From assembly GCA_944392695.1 (NCBI GenBank), contig CALXXN010000007.1:1-64000 (forward strand): a DNA stretch of 64,000 bases. The letters run 5' to 3'. The DNA is from an uncultured Spirochaetales bacterium. Its GTDB lineage: Bacteria; Spirochaetota; Spirochaetia; Sphaerochaetales; Sphaerochaetaceae. Positions within the stretch are counted from its first letter, which is position 1, and the number at the start of each line of letters is the position of its first letter. This document shows, piece after piece, positions 16,313-25,317 of this stretch. The translations under genes were made by a program, and so were the position numbers. The notes under the pieces were generated by a model that did no database searches, was not told the DNA's origin, and was given only the letters and a program-made list of their open reading frames with translations.

Positions 16313-17332
16313 ATGGATCAGAAAATCAAGGTTGCGGTCATGGGCGCAACTGGCGCGGTCGGCCAGGTTTTCATGTGGATGCTTTCAGATCATCCGTGGT
16401 TTGAACTCGCGTATTGCACGGCTTCCGCCGCAAGGATTGGACAGAAATACGCTTCTACAGTTCATTGGGTCATGCCTTTCGAGATGCCCTCGCAGATCAG
16501 GGACATCGAACTCAGGGAATTCGATTTCGACGCCATGGAGGAAGCTGGTGTCAGGATTGTCTTCTCAGCACTTCCAGCAGCTGTCGCAGCGGAAGCGGAG
16601 CCCCAGCTCCGTGCCCGTGGCTTCTACGTTTTCAGCAATGCTGCCGCGATGCGCTATGAGTCGAATGTGCCAATCCTGATTCCAGAAGCCAATGTCGAGC
16701 AGCTCGACCTGATCCGCAGCCAGGGCTACCCCCAGACGGGTTTCGTCGTCACGAACGCCAACTGTGTCACGACGGGCCTTGCCATGGCGCTCGCCCCGCT
16801 GAGGCGCTTCGGTATCAAGACAGTAACGATCAACAGCTACCAGAGTGTCTCCGGTGCTGGTTACCCGGGCCTGTCCTCTTTTGACATCACGGATAACTGT
16901 ATCCCCTTCATCAAGGGGGAAGAGGAGAAGATCGAGAAGGAGACGAAGAAGATCCTTTCAATCAATCCTGAGATTTTCGCCTACACGGTCCGCGTGCCTG
17001 TCATGTTCGGTCATCTCGAGACTGTCTGGCTCGATTTCGAGGAGGATGTCGAGTGCGAGGATGTCATCACCGCCTGGGAGGGCTTCCAGGAGGCAGGTGG
17101 ACTCCCCTCGACTCCAGAGAAGTCTGTCGTCTACTCCGCAGAGCCTTCATTCCCCCAGTCGAAGTATGCTTTCTGGGGTAATCCAAGAGGCATGGTCGTC
17201 TACACAGGACGCATCAAGAAGCACAATGGCAAGATCGGCTTCGTCCTCCTTGTGAACAACATAGTCAAGGGAGCGGCGGGAGGTTCGATCCAGAACGCTG
17301 AGGCCTTTGTCTCACGCTACATGATGCACTAA
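16313..17332 (+). CDS. asd: Aspartate-semialdehyde dehydrogenase
   Basis: NADPH-dependent reduction of aspartyl-phosphate to aspartate semialdehyde, the branch point to lysine/diaminopimelate, threonine and methionine. The 339-residue protein opens with the nucleotide-binding GATGAVGQ motif (about residues 11-18), has the catalytic Cys near 150 in NANCVTTG, and the active-site His near 233 in GHLETVWL. The overall pattern resembles the fungal/archaeal-type ASADH subfamily. AAGGATGGG precedes the ATG. It is the first conserved chromosomal gene right of the tRNA-Ala island and appears to be transcribed alone; no lysine riboswitch is recognisable upstream. Confidence 0.93.
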   Translation: MDQKIKVAVMGATGAVGQVFMWMLSDHPWFELAYCTASAARIGQKYASTVHWVMPFEMPSQIRDIELREFDFDAMEEAGVRIVFSALPAAVAAEAEPQLRARGFYVFSNAAAMRYESNVPILIPEANVEQLDLIRSQGYPQTGFVVTNANCVTTGLAMALAPLRRFGIKTVTINSYQSVSGAGYPGLSSFDITDNCIPFIKGEEEKIEKETKKILSINPEIFAYTVRVPVMFGHLETVWLDFEEDVECEDVITAWEGFQEAGGLPSTPEKSVVYSAEPSFPQSKYAFWGNPRGMVVYTGRIKKHNGKIGFVLLVNNIVKGAAGGSIQNAEAFVSRYMMH

Positions 17333-17346
17333 GTTTTTGGACTTTA

Positions 17347-17368
17347 GAGGGGAGGGCGGCCTCCCCTC
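17347..17368. terminator. Hairpin between convergent asd and U32 peptidase genes
   Basis: GAGGGGAGG and CCTCCCCTC form a perfect 9-bp stem with a GCGG loop in the 38-bp gap between two convergent stops. It is probably a bidirectional terminator despite lacking a U-tract. Confidence 0.6.
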
Positions 17369-17370
17369 GG

Positions 17371-19398
17371 TCATTCCAAGGACACGACTGTCAGGCAGTC
17401 GCGTACCTTCACCCTGTACCGCTTGTCATTCTGATGGATGTGGAAGTCCGCCTTGCCAGTGCAGCTGGAGCAGGGCAGTCCCATAGCATCGTGTCTGTAA
17501 CAGGCGCGCGAGATGAAGCTTGGCGGGGTGTAACTGGTTATTGTTGGTTCGAAGGGCCAGTGTCCACCATGTTCCTTCCTCTCCATCCATAGATAACCAC
17601 CTGTCAACTGGATGCCCAGTTCCTCAGCGAGGAGCCAGGCCGCCGCTGCATTGGGCAGGTAGAGGTAGATGTCGGCGAAGCAACGTGTGCCAGGATGTTC
17701 CTTGATGATCCTGACCTGGCCGATGTTGTTGAGTCCGACCATTAGGTCTGGATTGGCTCTAAGTAATGTATCGAGCTCTTCCTTGAGCCCTTCCTCGTTG
17801 AAGGTGACAGGGGGAAGGGTGATGTAGCGCTGTCCATCGTCCTCACGCGGTACAAGCGACCAGGGCAGGTCCCCTTCAAGGCGCTTCCTGTCGGGGAGCT
17901 GTACCGCCTTGAAGCCCCCTTGTGGCCATTCGATTGGCTTGGTGTCCGTTTTGATGGAGTCGATCGCCTTGTAGAAGTCACGGCGCAGGGCCTTGAGCCG
18001 TGAAAGCGGGATGAAGGGGTTGAGAAGCCCGCTGTCATTGACCACTTCCAGCTTGCCTAGTGTGTAACGTGAGGTGTCTGACTGGAGGAAGACATCACTG
18101 ACTTGCCTGTGGATGTCACCAGGGGTCTTCGCTTCCTGCAATGTGACCTCACATTCAACCTTGGCTCCCAGCGCCTCTGCGATGAGCCGGTCTGGGGCTA
18201 TCGTGAAGGTGATGTCGACAGCTTGCTTCCATGTTGCTGTTGGTGGCGTTGCCTTCTTCTCATGGCCAGTGGCTGATGACTTCTTGTAGAGTGGAAGTCC
18301 TACGAGGTCTTCGTTGGCTTTGTGGCGCAGCCTGATGTAGCTGCCATCACGGGAGAGGATCTCACATGGGAAGGCTGTGGCCTTGGGCAGCCCCTTGCTG
18401 TCAGTCGTGATGTACTGGAGTCCATCCCTTGGAAGGAGCTTGCAGTCCTTCCTCACTGTGATGCTCACATCATCTTGGTCGACAATCAGGCCACAGCGCG
18501 TACCCAGGTGTCCCGGATAGCCTGACAGCAGGCTGTCCCTGTCCTTCCTGTAGTCGAACCAGCCTTGGCCACTTCTGCGGCTGAACGAGGTCCGCCAGGC
18601 TTCTTCAAGGGCATCTGCGTCACCTCCATCCAGCAGGGCACGGTAGTAGCGGGTGAGGGAAGCCACATAGCCTTCATCCTTCATGCGCCCCTCGATCTTG
18701 GCGCTCTCTATCCCCATCTCATTTAGTGTCAGCAGGGTGCGTCCAGCGGCGAGGTCCTCCATCGAGAAGAAGTAACCGTTCCTATTTGTACCATTGTCAG
18801 TGAACCAGGTCCTGCATACCTGGGCGCACTCGCCCCGGTTGGCACTGCGTCCACAGATGTTGGCACTTGCCATGCATAGCCCTGAGAAACCATAGCAGAG
18901 CGCACCGTGGATGAAGACCTTGAGCTCGATATCAGGGCAGGTGGCACGTATGTAGGCGATCTCATCAAGTGTCAGCTCCCGTGACAACACGACACGCTCG
19001 AACCCCAGGTCCTGGAGCGCCTTGACGCCTTCGACCGTGTGCACAGCCAGCTGGGTGGAACCATGCAGGGGGAGGTGGGGCCAACGCTCCTTGACCAGTC
19101 TGACAAGTCCGAGGTCCTGGATGATGATTCCATCAGGTTCGTAAGAGTCCAGCATGCCAAGGAGCTTGTCGGCTTCCTCCAGCTCGCTATCATCGACCAG
19201 CGTGTTGGCAGTCACATAGACCTTGCGCCCGTTGTCCGCGGCGTAGCGGCGTATCCTGGCCAGGTCGTCTTCTGTGAAGTTCCCAGCGCTCTTGCGTGCT
19301 GAGAAGTCCTGCATGCCGAAGTAGACTGCATCTGCGCCATTGACGAAGGCTGCCATGGCCTTGTCCAGTGTCCCTGCGGGGAGTGCGAGTTCTATCAT
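17371..19398 (-). CDS. U32-family peptidase/hydroxylase-type protein
   Basis: A 675-residue member of peptidase family U32. The hallmark block KVFIHGALCYGFSGLC, then GRSANRGECAQVCR, is at about residues 160-195 with its conserved Cys residues; the N-terminal half is a TIM-barrel-like domain (LPAGTLDKAMAAFVNGADAV). The size and extra C-terminal domain resemble the RlhA-like branch (23S rRNA C2501 hydroxylation) rather than the short TrhP/UbiU forms, so an RNA-modifying role is likelier than proteolysis. Further Cys residues near the C-terminus (GLPCSSCTG) could hold an iron-sulfur cluster. The Nudix gene starts 4 bp upstream of its start and shares its transcript. Confidence 0.85.
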   Translation of the reverse strand: MIELALPAGTLDKAMAAFVNGADAVYFGMQDFSARKSAGNFTEDDLARIRRYAADNGRKVYVTANTLVDDSELEEADKLLGMLDSYEPDGIIIQDLGLVRLVKERWPHLPLHGSTQLAVHTVEGVKALQDLGFERVVLSRELTLDEIAYIRATCPDIELKVFIHGALCYGFSGLCMASANICGRSANRGECAQVCRTWFTDNGTNRNGYFFSMEDLAAGRTLLTLNEMGIESAKIEGRMKDEGYVASLTRYYRALLDGGDADALEEAWRTSFSRRSGQGWFDYRKDRDSLLSGYPGHLGTRCGLIVDQDDVSITVRKDCKLLPRDGLQYITTDSKGLPKATAFPCEILSRDGSYIRLRHKANEDLVGLPLYKKSSATGHEKKATPPTATWKQAVDITFTIAPDRLIAEALGAKVECEVTLQEAKTPGDIHRQVSDVFLQSDTSRYTLGKLEVVNDSGLLNPFIPLSRLKALRRDFYKAIDSIKTDTKPIEWPQGGFKAVQLPDRKRLEGDLPWSLVPREDDGQRYITLPPVTFNEEGLKEELDTLLRANPDLMVGLNNIGQVRIIKEHPGTRCFADIYLYLPNAAAAWLLAEELGIQLTGGYLWMERKEHGGHWPFEPTITSYTPPSFISRACYRHDAMGLPCSSCTGKADFHIHQNDKRYRVKVRDCLTVVSLE

Positions 19399-19402
19399 GC
19401 TG

Positions 19403-19771
19403 CTATCCTAGCACGTCATGCAGCCTTGCTGCGACGATACGGTCGGCAGGAAGCCAGTCGAGAGCTTCCAGCTCATCAAGTGAGAGCCACTTGGTGGAAA
19501 GGTGTTCCCTTGGTTCGAGGCCGCCATCGACGATATGACATAGCACGCAATCCATGACAAGGTCCTTGTATTCAATGGTGAATAGCAACCTCTCCGCTTC
19601 AATGGTGGTGCCGAACTCCTCCTGTATCTCCCTGACGGCAGTCTGGAGGGCGTCTTCACCTTCCTCCCGCTTGCCGCCGGGGAATTCCCAGCCGCCGTCT
19701 TTCTTCTGGGCGGCGAAGATGCGCCCCTTGTCCATGATGACTGCCGCACTGACATGTAGCATGCTGTCCAT
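19403..19771 (-). CDS. Nudix hydrolase, MutT-like
   Basis: A 122-residue Nudix hydrolase. The Nudix box spans residues 32-54 and fits Gx5Ex7REUxEExGU (GGKREEGEDALQTAVREIQE followed by EFG). The N-terminal VSAAVIMDKGRIFAAQKKDG and the C-terminal WLSLDELEALDWLPAD are typical of MutT/8-oxo-dGTP and 8-oxo-(d)GDP cleaners, so removal of oxidised nucleotides is likely, although substrate specificity cannot be read from sequence. AGGAGG lies upstream of the ATG. It is first in a two-gene unit with the U32 protein; the stop-to-start gap is 4 bp. Confidence 0.88.
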   Translation of the reverse strand: MDSMLHVSAAVIMDKGRIFAAQKKDGGWEFPGGKREEGEDALQTAVREIQEEFGTTIEAERLLFTIEYKDLVMDCVLCHIVDGGLEPREHLSTKWLSLDELEALDWLPADRIVAARLHDVLG

Positions 19772-19823
19772 GCGCTCCTCCTGGGTGGGCTATAGCCCAA
19801 ATGTACACAAATCGTGCTTTTGC

Positions 19824-19852
19824 TTGCAAAAAGCCTTCGCTTGAATTATGTT
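19824..19852 (+). promoter_or_regulatory. Probable pckG promoter
   Basis: TTGCAA, 17 nt, TATGTT, ending about 78 nt before the pckG start, in an AT-rich stretch between divergent genes. Confidence 0.5.
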
Positions 19853-19929
19853 GTTAATGACCCGCCAAACGGAACAGGGAGTGGACCCCATGTCCGCTTC
19901 CTCCAACAAAGTCTATAAGGAGAAATTCA

Positions 19930-21750
19930 ATGACTATCAAGGACATCAAGCACGAAAAGCTCATCAAGTGGGTTGATGAGATCGCTGCCCTGACGACTCC
20001 TGACGCGGTTGTCCTCGCTGATGGCTCTGCAGAGCAGTACGACGCTCTTGTGCAGGAATGCGTCGACAATGGCCTTTGCGTCCGCCTGAACGAGGAGAAG
20101 AAGCCTCACAGCGTCCTCTTCAATTCAGATCCCTCGGATGTTGCCCGCGTCGAGAAGAGGACATTCATCTCGTCCGTCAAGGAGGAGGATGCAGGTCCTA
20201 CCAACAACTGGATCGACCCTGTTGAGCTGAAGAAGACCCTGACCGGCCTCTACACCGGTTGCATGAAGGGCCGCACGATGTACGTCATCCCCTTCTCAAT
20301 GGGTCCCCTCGGTTCCCCGATTTCCAAGATTGGTGTCGAGATCACCGATTCCCCCTACGTTGTCATCAACATGATGATCATGACCCGTGTCGGTGTCAAA
20401 GTCCTCGACCTGCTTGGCACTGATGGTTATTTCGTCCCCTGCCTCCACTCTGTCGGCAAGCCCCTTGCAGAGGGTGAGACCGATGGTGGCAAGTGGCCCT
20501 GCGCTCCAATGGAGCACAAGTACATCGCCCAGTTCCCAGAGACCCGCGAAATCTGGTCATATGGCTCTGGTTACGGTGGCAACGCCCTGCTTGGCAAGAA
20601 GTGCCTCGCACTGCGCATCGCTTCCGTCCTGGCCCGTGATGAGGGCTGGCTGGCTGAGCACATGCTGATCTTGAAGATCACCAACCCAGAAGGCAAGAGC
20701 CGCTTCGTGACCGCAGCCTTCCCATCGGCCTGTGGCAAGACGAACCTGGCCATGCTCATCCCCACCATCCCAGGTTGGGAAGTCCATACAGTTGGTGATG
20801 ACATCGCTTGGATGAAGTACGGCGAGGATGGCCGCCTCTATGCGATCAACCCAGAAGCCGGCTTCTTTGGTGTCGCTCCTGGTACAAGCGCCCAGTCCAA
20901 CTACAACGCCCTGGTCGCTGCCAGCAAGAACACGATCTTCACCAACGTCGCCCTCACAGAGGACAAGGATGTCTGGTGGGAAGGCATTGGCTACGATGCT
21001 CCCGGCAAGCTGATCGACTGGACCGGCAACGAGTGGGAGCAGGGCAAGAGCGACAAGCCTGCAGCTCATCCGAACTCACGCTTCACAGCTCCTGCTTCAC
21101 AGTGCCCCTGCATCGCTCCTGAGTGGGAGGATCCGAAGGGTGTTCCAGTGTCTGCCATCCTCTTCGGCGGACGCCGCCCGTCAACCATTCCACTTGTGCA
21201 CATGGCCCGCAACTGGAACCATGGTGTCTTCCTCGGATCGATCGTTGGCTCAGAAGTCACAGCTGCCACGCTGGACGTCAAGGCTGGTACGATCCGCCGC
21301 GACCCATTCGCCATGCTGCCCTTCTGTGGCTACAACATGGGCGACTACTTCCAGCACTGGATTGATGTTGGTGCCGCCGGCGACCCGGAGAAGCTGCCCA
21401 AGATCTTCTACGTCAACTGGTTCCGCAAGACCCCTGAGGGTAAGTGGCTCTGGCCCGGTTACGGTGACAACAGCCGCGTCCTGAAGTGGATCTTCGAGTG
21501 CTGCGAAGGCACTGCCAAGACTGTCGACACGCCGATTGGCATCATGCCGACTGTCGATGCCATCGACCGCCCGGAGGGAGTCAGCGAGGAAGACATGAAG
21601 GAACTCCTCACTGTCGATGTCGAAGGCTGGCTGAAGGAGGTTGACGACATCAGGACCAACCACTATCCGAAGTTCGGCAAGCACCTCCCAAAGGAGCTGA
21701 GCGCAATGCTCGACACCCTCGAGGCGAACCTCAAGGCTGCCAAGGCCTGA
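19930..21750 (+). CDS. pckG: Phosphoenolpyruvate carboxykinase (GTP)
   Basis: Interconverts oxaloacetate plus GTP and phosphoenolpyruvate plus CO2, linking C4 acids and glycolysis; in fermenters it often runs in the carboxylating direction. The 606-residue length and sequence match the GTP-dependent family. The P-loop kinase-1 motif [13 protein letters not shown] with the reactive Cys lies near residues 263-275; the PEP/oxaloacetate-binding N-terminal region and the [11 protein letters not shown] block (kinase-2/guanine side) are present. AAGGAG precedes the ATG. It is monocistronic, with its own promoter and a strong terminator, and its codon use looks that of a highly expressed gene. Confidence 0.96.
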   Translation: MTIKDIKHEKLIKWVDEIAALTTPDAVVLADGSAEQYDALVQECVDNGLCVRLNEEKKPHSVLFNSDPSDVARVEKRTFISSVKEEDAGPTNNWIDPVELKKTLTGLYTGCMKGRTMYVIPFSMGPLGSPISKIGVEITDSPYVVINMMIMTRVGVKVLDLLGTDGYFVPCLHSVGKPLAEGETDGGKWPCAPMEHKYIAQFPETREIWSYGSGYGGNALLGKKCLALRIASVLARDEGWLAEHMLILKITNPEGKSRFVTAAFPSACGKTNLAMLIPTIPGWEVHTVGDDIAWMKYGEDGRLYAINPEAGFFGVAPGTSAQSNYNALVAASKNTIFTNVALTEDKDVWWEGIGYDAPGKLIDWTGNEWEQGKSDKPAAHPNSRFTAPASQCPCIAPEWEDPKGVPVSAILFGGRRPSTIPLVHMARNWNHGVFLGSIVGSEVTAATLDVKAGTIRRDPFAMLPFCGYNMGDYFQHWIDVGAAGDPEKLPKIFYVNWFRKTPEGKWLWPGYGDNSRVLKWIFECCEGTAKTVDTPIGIMPTVDAIDRPEGVSEEDMKELLTVDVEGWLKEVDDIRTNHYPKFGKHLPKELSAMLDTLEANLKAAKA

Positions 21751-21770
21751 GCCGGCTTCTAGGCCAAATC

Positions 21771-21804
21771 AACCCTGCTGGGACCTTCCTGGCAGGGTTT
21801 TTTT
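21771..21804 (+). terminator. pckG terminator
   Basis: AACCCTGC and GCAGGGTT form an 8-bp stem (21771-21778 with 21792-21799) that runs into a seven-T tract. Confidence 0.92.
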
Positions 21805-21942
21805 CATATTTTTATTTCCTTACACACCAAGTCTGTATTCATCTTTTCTGCATGAAAATCGAAAAAATTGCATATTCCCTATGGACAAAGATGCGCTCCA
21901 TCTTGTAGGATTCAGCCATCTCAGAAAAGGAGGACAAGGCTG

Positions 21943-22008
21943 ATGACACTCAACAACATCTTCACCGCCATGATGATGTCCTCCATGATGATGCCCGGCA
22001 GGGCATGA
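21943..22008 (+). CDS. Methionine-rich leader peptide upstream of the MetQ-like gene
   Basis: A 21-codon reading frame, ATG to TGA, with a strong SD (AAGGAGG ending 9 nt before the ATG). Seven of 21 residues are Met: residue 1 and the runs 10-12 and 15-17. Such codon runs are the signature of leader peptides whose ribosome stalls when the matching charged tRNA is scarce. It lies 120 bp upstream of a methionine-transport-type binding-protein gene on the same strand. The DNA GGAGGACA (21929-21936) at its SD is exactly complementary to TGTCCTCC (21977-21984) between the two Met runs, and a hairpin overlaps its last codons. Function is inferred from these features; too small for routine gene finders. 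Confidence 0.68.
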   Translation: MTLNNIFTAMMMSSMMMPGRA

Positions 22009-22021
22009 GATTCTTATTTTT
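21991..22021 (+). terminator. Candidate attenuator hairpin at the end of the Met leader
   Basis: ATGCCC and GGGCAT form a 6-bp stem with a GGCA tetraloop (21991-22006), followed after a few bases by TTCTTATTTTT. It overlaps the last Met codon, the C-terminal codons and the stop of the leader frame, so a ribosome there would block it. The spacer before the T-run makes it a weak terminator by itself. Confidence 0.4.
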
Positions 22022-22128
22022 CCATCACTTCCATTTTCCCGAGTAATTCCCAAGAACAACAAAAGAACATCCAAGACGGCCTGAGCTGTCTCCATATAGT
22101 CTTAAATCCATTTGGAGAAGGAAATAAA

Positions 22129-22941
22129 ATGAAGAAAACCATCGCTATCGCACTCATCGCGCTCATCAGCATCACAGCTGTCTATGCTTCTGGCAGCAGT
22201 GAGTCCAACCTTGCCGAGTCCACCACACTCCGTGTCGGTGCCACCCCAGAGCCACATGGAACCCTCCTCTCGCTCGTTGTCGACGACCTGGCAGAACAGG
22301 GTATCAACCTTGAGATTGTCGAGTTCACTGACTATGTCATGCCGAATGAGGCCCTCCAGTCTGGTGAGATTGATGCCAACTACTTCCAGCACCTGCCTTA
22401 CCTCGAATCCTACAACAGCGAGCATGGTTACAACCTGGTCAACGCTGGTGGCATCCATATCGAACCGATGGCTCTTTATTCAAGGCAGTATGCTTCCCTT
22501 TCTGAGATTCCAGATGGTGCCACGATCGCCATACCGAACGATCCGACCAACGAGGGCAGGGCACTCCTCCTGCTCCAGAGCGCCGGCCTGATCACACTGG
22601 CTGAGGATGCTGGTCTTGAGGCTGTTCCTGCTGATATCGCTGACAATCCTCACAACTTCTCATTCAGCGAAATCGAGGCTGCTTCCATCCCACGTGTCCT
22701 TGATGATGTCGATGCTGCTGTCATCAATGGCAACTACGCCATCCCGGCAGGTCTCATCGCCACACGTGACGGCCTCTATGTCGAGGGCGGAGACAGCCCC
22801 TATGTCAACGTCATCGCTGTCAAGGACGGCAACCAGGACGACCCAAAGGTCCAGGCTCTTGTCCAGGCATTGAAGAGCGATGAAGTCGCTTCCTTCGTCG
22901 CCGAGACTTATCCCAATGGAGAGGTCATCCTCGTCGACTGA
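22129..22941 (+). CDS. MetQ/NlpA-family substrate-binding protein
   Basis: Periplasmic binding component of a MetNI-type ABC importer, the family that binds methionine and its derivatives. It has 270 residues; after the signal peptide the mature chain follows the NlpA pattern (LRVGATPEPHGTLLSLV, YVMPNEALQSGEIDANYFQH, IAIPNDPTNEGRALLLL, DAAVINGNYAIPAGL). The signal sequence ends VYASGSSES with no Cys, so it should be cleaved by signal peptidase I and remain soluble, unlike the usual lipoprotein MetQ. No metN or metI gene is adjacent and a terminator follows directly, so it is an orphan binding protein. The upstream Met-rich leader supports methionine as ligand. GGAGAAGG precedes the ATG. Confidence 0.88.
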   Translation: MKKTIAIALIALISITAVYASGSSESNLAESTTLRVGATPEPHGTLLSLVVDDLAEQGINLEIVEFTDYVMPNEALQSGEIDANYFQHLPYLESYNSEHGYNLVNAGGIHIEPMALYSRQYASLSEIPDGATIAIPNDPTNEGRALLLLQSAGLITLAEDAGLEAVPADIADNPHNFSFSEIEAASIPRVLDDVDAAVINGNYAIPAGLIATRDGLYVEGGDSPYVNVIAVKDGNQDDPKVQALVQALKSDEVASFVAETYPNGEVILVD

Positions 22942-22961
22942 AGTCCACACCATTGAAACAC

Positions 22962-22995
22962 AAGGCCGGAGGCGCTGTCCCCCGGCCTTTGTCTT
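22962..22995 (+). terminator. Terminator after the MetQ-like gene
   Basis: AAGGCCGG (22962-22969) and CCGGCCTT (22982-22989) form an 8-bp perfect stem followed by TGTCTT, 20 nt after the stop. Confidence 0.75.
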
Positions 22996-23024
22996 ATCAA
23001 GTGGAATGGACTAATATCCAAGTC

Positions 23025-24212
23025 ATGGATCCTCTCCTTGTCTCATTGTCCGTCCTATGCGCGTTAAGCGTTGTGAACCTCATACTCCAGCTCGTGCTCC
23101 TCTTCATCAGGAAGTCGAAGAAGAAAGAGGGTGAAGGCCTACGGGAGACTCTTGATGCCCGCTTCGATGCCATGGAACTCAGGGCCGCACAAGCCAGGGA
23201 CTCCCAGCAGGCTTCCATTGACCAGTTGCGGGAAGCCCTCCTGCTGCGTACTGACAGGATTTCCGACAACCTCGAGCGCAACCTCTCCGCCTTGAGACGG
23301 GAGAACAACCAGCAGCTCGAGCAGATTCGTCACACTGTCGACGATAAGCTCCGTGAGAATCTTGAAGGCAGTCTTACAAAGTCCTTTGAACAGGTCAGCC
23401 GCCAGCTCGAGTCCGTTTACAAGGGGCTTGGTGAGATGCAGGGTCTTGCCAAGGATGTGGGCGACCTCTCGCGCATTTTCTCCAATGTGAAGAGCCGTGG
23501 TGTGTGGGGCGAGGTCCAAGCCGCCGCCATCCTTGGCGACATCCTCTCCCCGGAACAGTGGGTACGTAATTTCCATCCTCGTCCGCGTTCTCCCGAAGTC
23601 GTAGAGTTCGCAATCCGCCTGCCTGGCAGGAGTGAGGGGGATGATGTCTACCTGCCTATAGACTCCAAGTTCCCCAAGGAGGACTATGAGGCTTATCTGA
23701 AGGCATTGGATGAGGGGGACCAGGAGAAGGCCAGGGCTTTCCAAGGAGCGATGAGGGCCAGGGTGCAAGCCGAGGCACGGGATATCTGCATGAAGTATAT
23801 CGCGCCACCACGTACGACAGACTTCGCCATCCTGTTCCTGCCTTCTGAGAGCCTCTACGCCGAGGTGCTCTCCATACCAGGCTTCGCCGAGGAGCTGCAG
23901 TCGAAGTACCGTGTCACGCTCTCTGGCCCTACGACGCTGGCTGCCCTGGTGAACAGCCTGCAGATGGGTTTCCGCACATTGGCTGTGGAGAAGCGCAGCC
24001 ATGAAGTCTGGAAGCTTTTCGCACAGATGCGTAAGCAGTTCCGCCTTTTCTCGACCTCGCTTGAGGCCGCTGAGCGCAGCCTTCAGGGTGCTGTAGGTAA
24101 AATCGAGGATGTCTCAAACCGCACGACGCGCATACAGAGCCGTCTGGATGCGATAGAGCTCCCCGAGGAGGCCGATCGGCCAAGTGATGATAATCTGCTT
24201 CCAGATGCATGA
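23025..24212 (+). CDS. rmuC: RmuC-family DNA recombination protein
   Basis: RmuC proteins limit inversions at short inverted repeats and contain a restriction-endonuclease-like core. From the ATG at 23025 there are 395 residues: one N-terminal transmembrane segment (LLVSLSVLCALSVVNLILQL), a long coiled coil (about 35-150), then the conserved domain (SRGVWGEVQAAAILGDIL, YLPIDSKFPKEDYEAY, TDFAILFLPSESLYAEVL). The frame is open back to an ATG at 22953, but that start lies inside the upstream terminator, so the one at the membrane segment is preferred although it lacks an obvious SD. The C-terminus ends in a helical region and an acidic tail. Confidence 0.9.
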   Translation: MDPLLVSLSVLCALSVVNLILQLVLLFIRKSKKKEGEGLRETLDARFDAMELRAAQARDSQQASIDQLREALLLRTDRISDNLERNLSALRRENNQQLEQIRHTVDDKLRENLEGSLTKSFEQVSRQLESVYKGLGEMQGLAKDVGDLSRIFSNVKSRGVWGEVQAAAILGDILSPEQWVRNFHPRPRSPEVVEFAIRLPGRSEGDDVYLPIDSKFPKEDYEAYLKALDEGDQEKARAFQGAMRARVQAEARDICMKYIAPPRTTDFAILFLPSESLYAEVLSIPGFAEELQSKYRVTLSGPTTLAALVNSLQMGFRTLAVEKRSHEVWKLFAQMRKQFRLFSTSLEAAERSLQGAVGKIEDVSNRTTRIQSRLDAIELPEEADRPSDDNLLPDA

Positions 24213-24228
24213 ATATACGGTTGAATTG

Positions 24229-24257
24229 TTGACAATCTGCAATATTATGCATAAATT
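24229..24257 (+). promoter_or_regulatory. argF promoter
   Basis: Consensus -35 TTGACA, 17-nt spacer, TAAATT, ending 41 nt before the argF start in the 86-bp gap after rmuC. Confidence 0.65.
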
Positions 24258-24298
24258 AGGGCTCTACTGAATATGGAATGAATAATTGGAGGTGAACG

Positions 24299-25312
24299 AT
24301 GAACCTGAAAGGCAGAAGCTTCCTGACACTGAAAGACTACAGCAAGGATGAGATCCTGTACCTGATCGACCTGGCTGCGGAACTCAAGAAGAAGAAAAAG
24401 ACCCAGCCCTGTGATCCTGGTGTCATGGGACGCCTGCTCGCAGGACGTAACATCGTACTCCTCTTTGACAAGACGAGCACGAGGACCAGGTGCTCCTTTG
24501 AGGTGGCAGCCTATGATGAAGGTGCTGGTGTGACCTATCTTACGAACAGCCAGATGGGCAAGAAGGAGTCGCTTGAGGATACCGCCAAGGTCCTTGGACG
24601 CCTTTATGATGGCATCGAGTACAGGGGGTTTGAGCACAGGATCGTCGAAGACCTGGCCAAATGGTCTGGGGTTCCTGTCTGGAACGGACTGACAGATGAT
24701 GACCATCCCACCCAGGTCCTTGCCGACTTCCTGACCGCCAAGGAACACATCAACAAACCACTCGACCAGATGAAGCTCTGCTATGTTGGAGATGGCCGCA
24801 ACAATGTCGCCAACGCCCTCTTCATCGGGGCCACCAAGGTCGGCATGGACTTCTCAGCCGCCGCCCCTGCATCCCTCTTCCCTGCGGAATCATTGGTTGC
24901 TGAATGTAAGGCCTTTGCAACGGAAAGCGGCAGCAAGATTGAGATTACAGACGACCCATATCAGGCGGTGAAGGGTGCTGACATCATCTATACGGACATC
25001 TGGTGCTCGATGGGCGAGGAGGACAAGATGGCAGAGCGCATTGGCCTCTTGAAGCCTTATCAGGTGACAGCTGACCTGATGAAGGCCACAGGCAACCCTG
25101 AGTCCATCTTTGAGCACTGCCTGCCAAGCTTCCACGACCTTGAGACGACGACTGGCAAGATGGTCTTTGAGAAGTTCGGTCTCAAGGAGATGGAAGTCAC
25201 CGACGAGGTCTTCCGTTCACCACAGAGCGTCGTCTTCGATGAGGCTGAGAACCGCATGCATACGATCAAGGCTGTCATGGTCGCGACTCTCTCGACAAGC
25301 TTGAACTTCTGA
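24299..25312 (+). CDS. argF: Ornithine carbamoyltransferase
   Basis: Condenses carbamoyl phosphate and ornithine to citrulline (arginine synthesis), or the reverse in arginine fermentation. The 337-residue protein has the carbamoyl-phosphate motif STRTRCSFE (near residue 60), HPTQ (near 140) and the ornithine-binding DIWCSMGEE (near 235). The C-terminal catalytic motif reads HCLPSFH where most members have HCLPAFH. The length and GRNN motif are compatible with either the anabolic (ArgF) or the catabolic (ArcB) type, and no arcA, arcC or argG lies next to it, so the direction cannot be settled here. GGAGGTGA precedes the ATG; own promoter and terminator. Confidence 0.94.
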   Translation: MNLKGRSFLTLKDYSKDEILYLIDLAAELKKKKKTQPCDPGVMGRLLAGRNIVLLFDKTSTRTRCSFEVAAYDEGAGVTYLTNSQMGKKESLEDTAKVLGRLYDGIEYRGFEHRIVEDLAKWSGVPVWNGLTDDDHPTQVLADFLTAKEHINKPLDQMKLCYVGDGRNNVANALFIGATKVGMDFSAAAPASLFPAESLVAECKAFATESGSKIEITDDPYQAVKGADIIYTDIWCSMGEEDKMAERIGLLKPYQVTADLMKATGNPESIFEHCLPSFHDLETTTGKMVFEKFGLKEMEVTDEVFRSPQSVVFDEAENRMHTIKAVMVATLSTSLNF

Positions 25313-25317
25313 TAAGC

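Noticed and set aside
16182-16679. 165-codon plus-strand frame upstream of and overlapping asd
   Set aside because: It overlaps asd extensively in another frame, has no SD and has the Ser/Arg-rich composition of an out-of-frame shadow of a GC-rich gene.
24190-24295. ArgR-box-like AT-rich motifs upstream of argF
   Set aside because: Several loosely similar 18-mers occur in this AT-rich gap but none is clearly symmetrical; the promoter explains the base composition.
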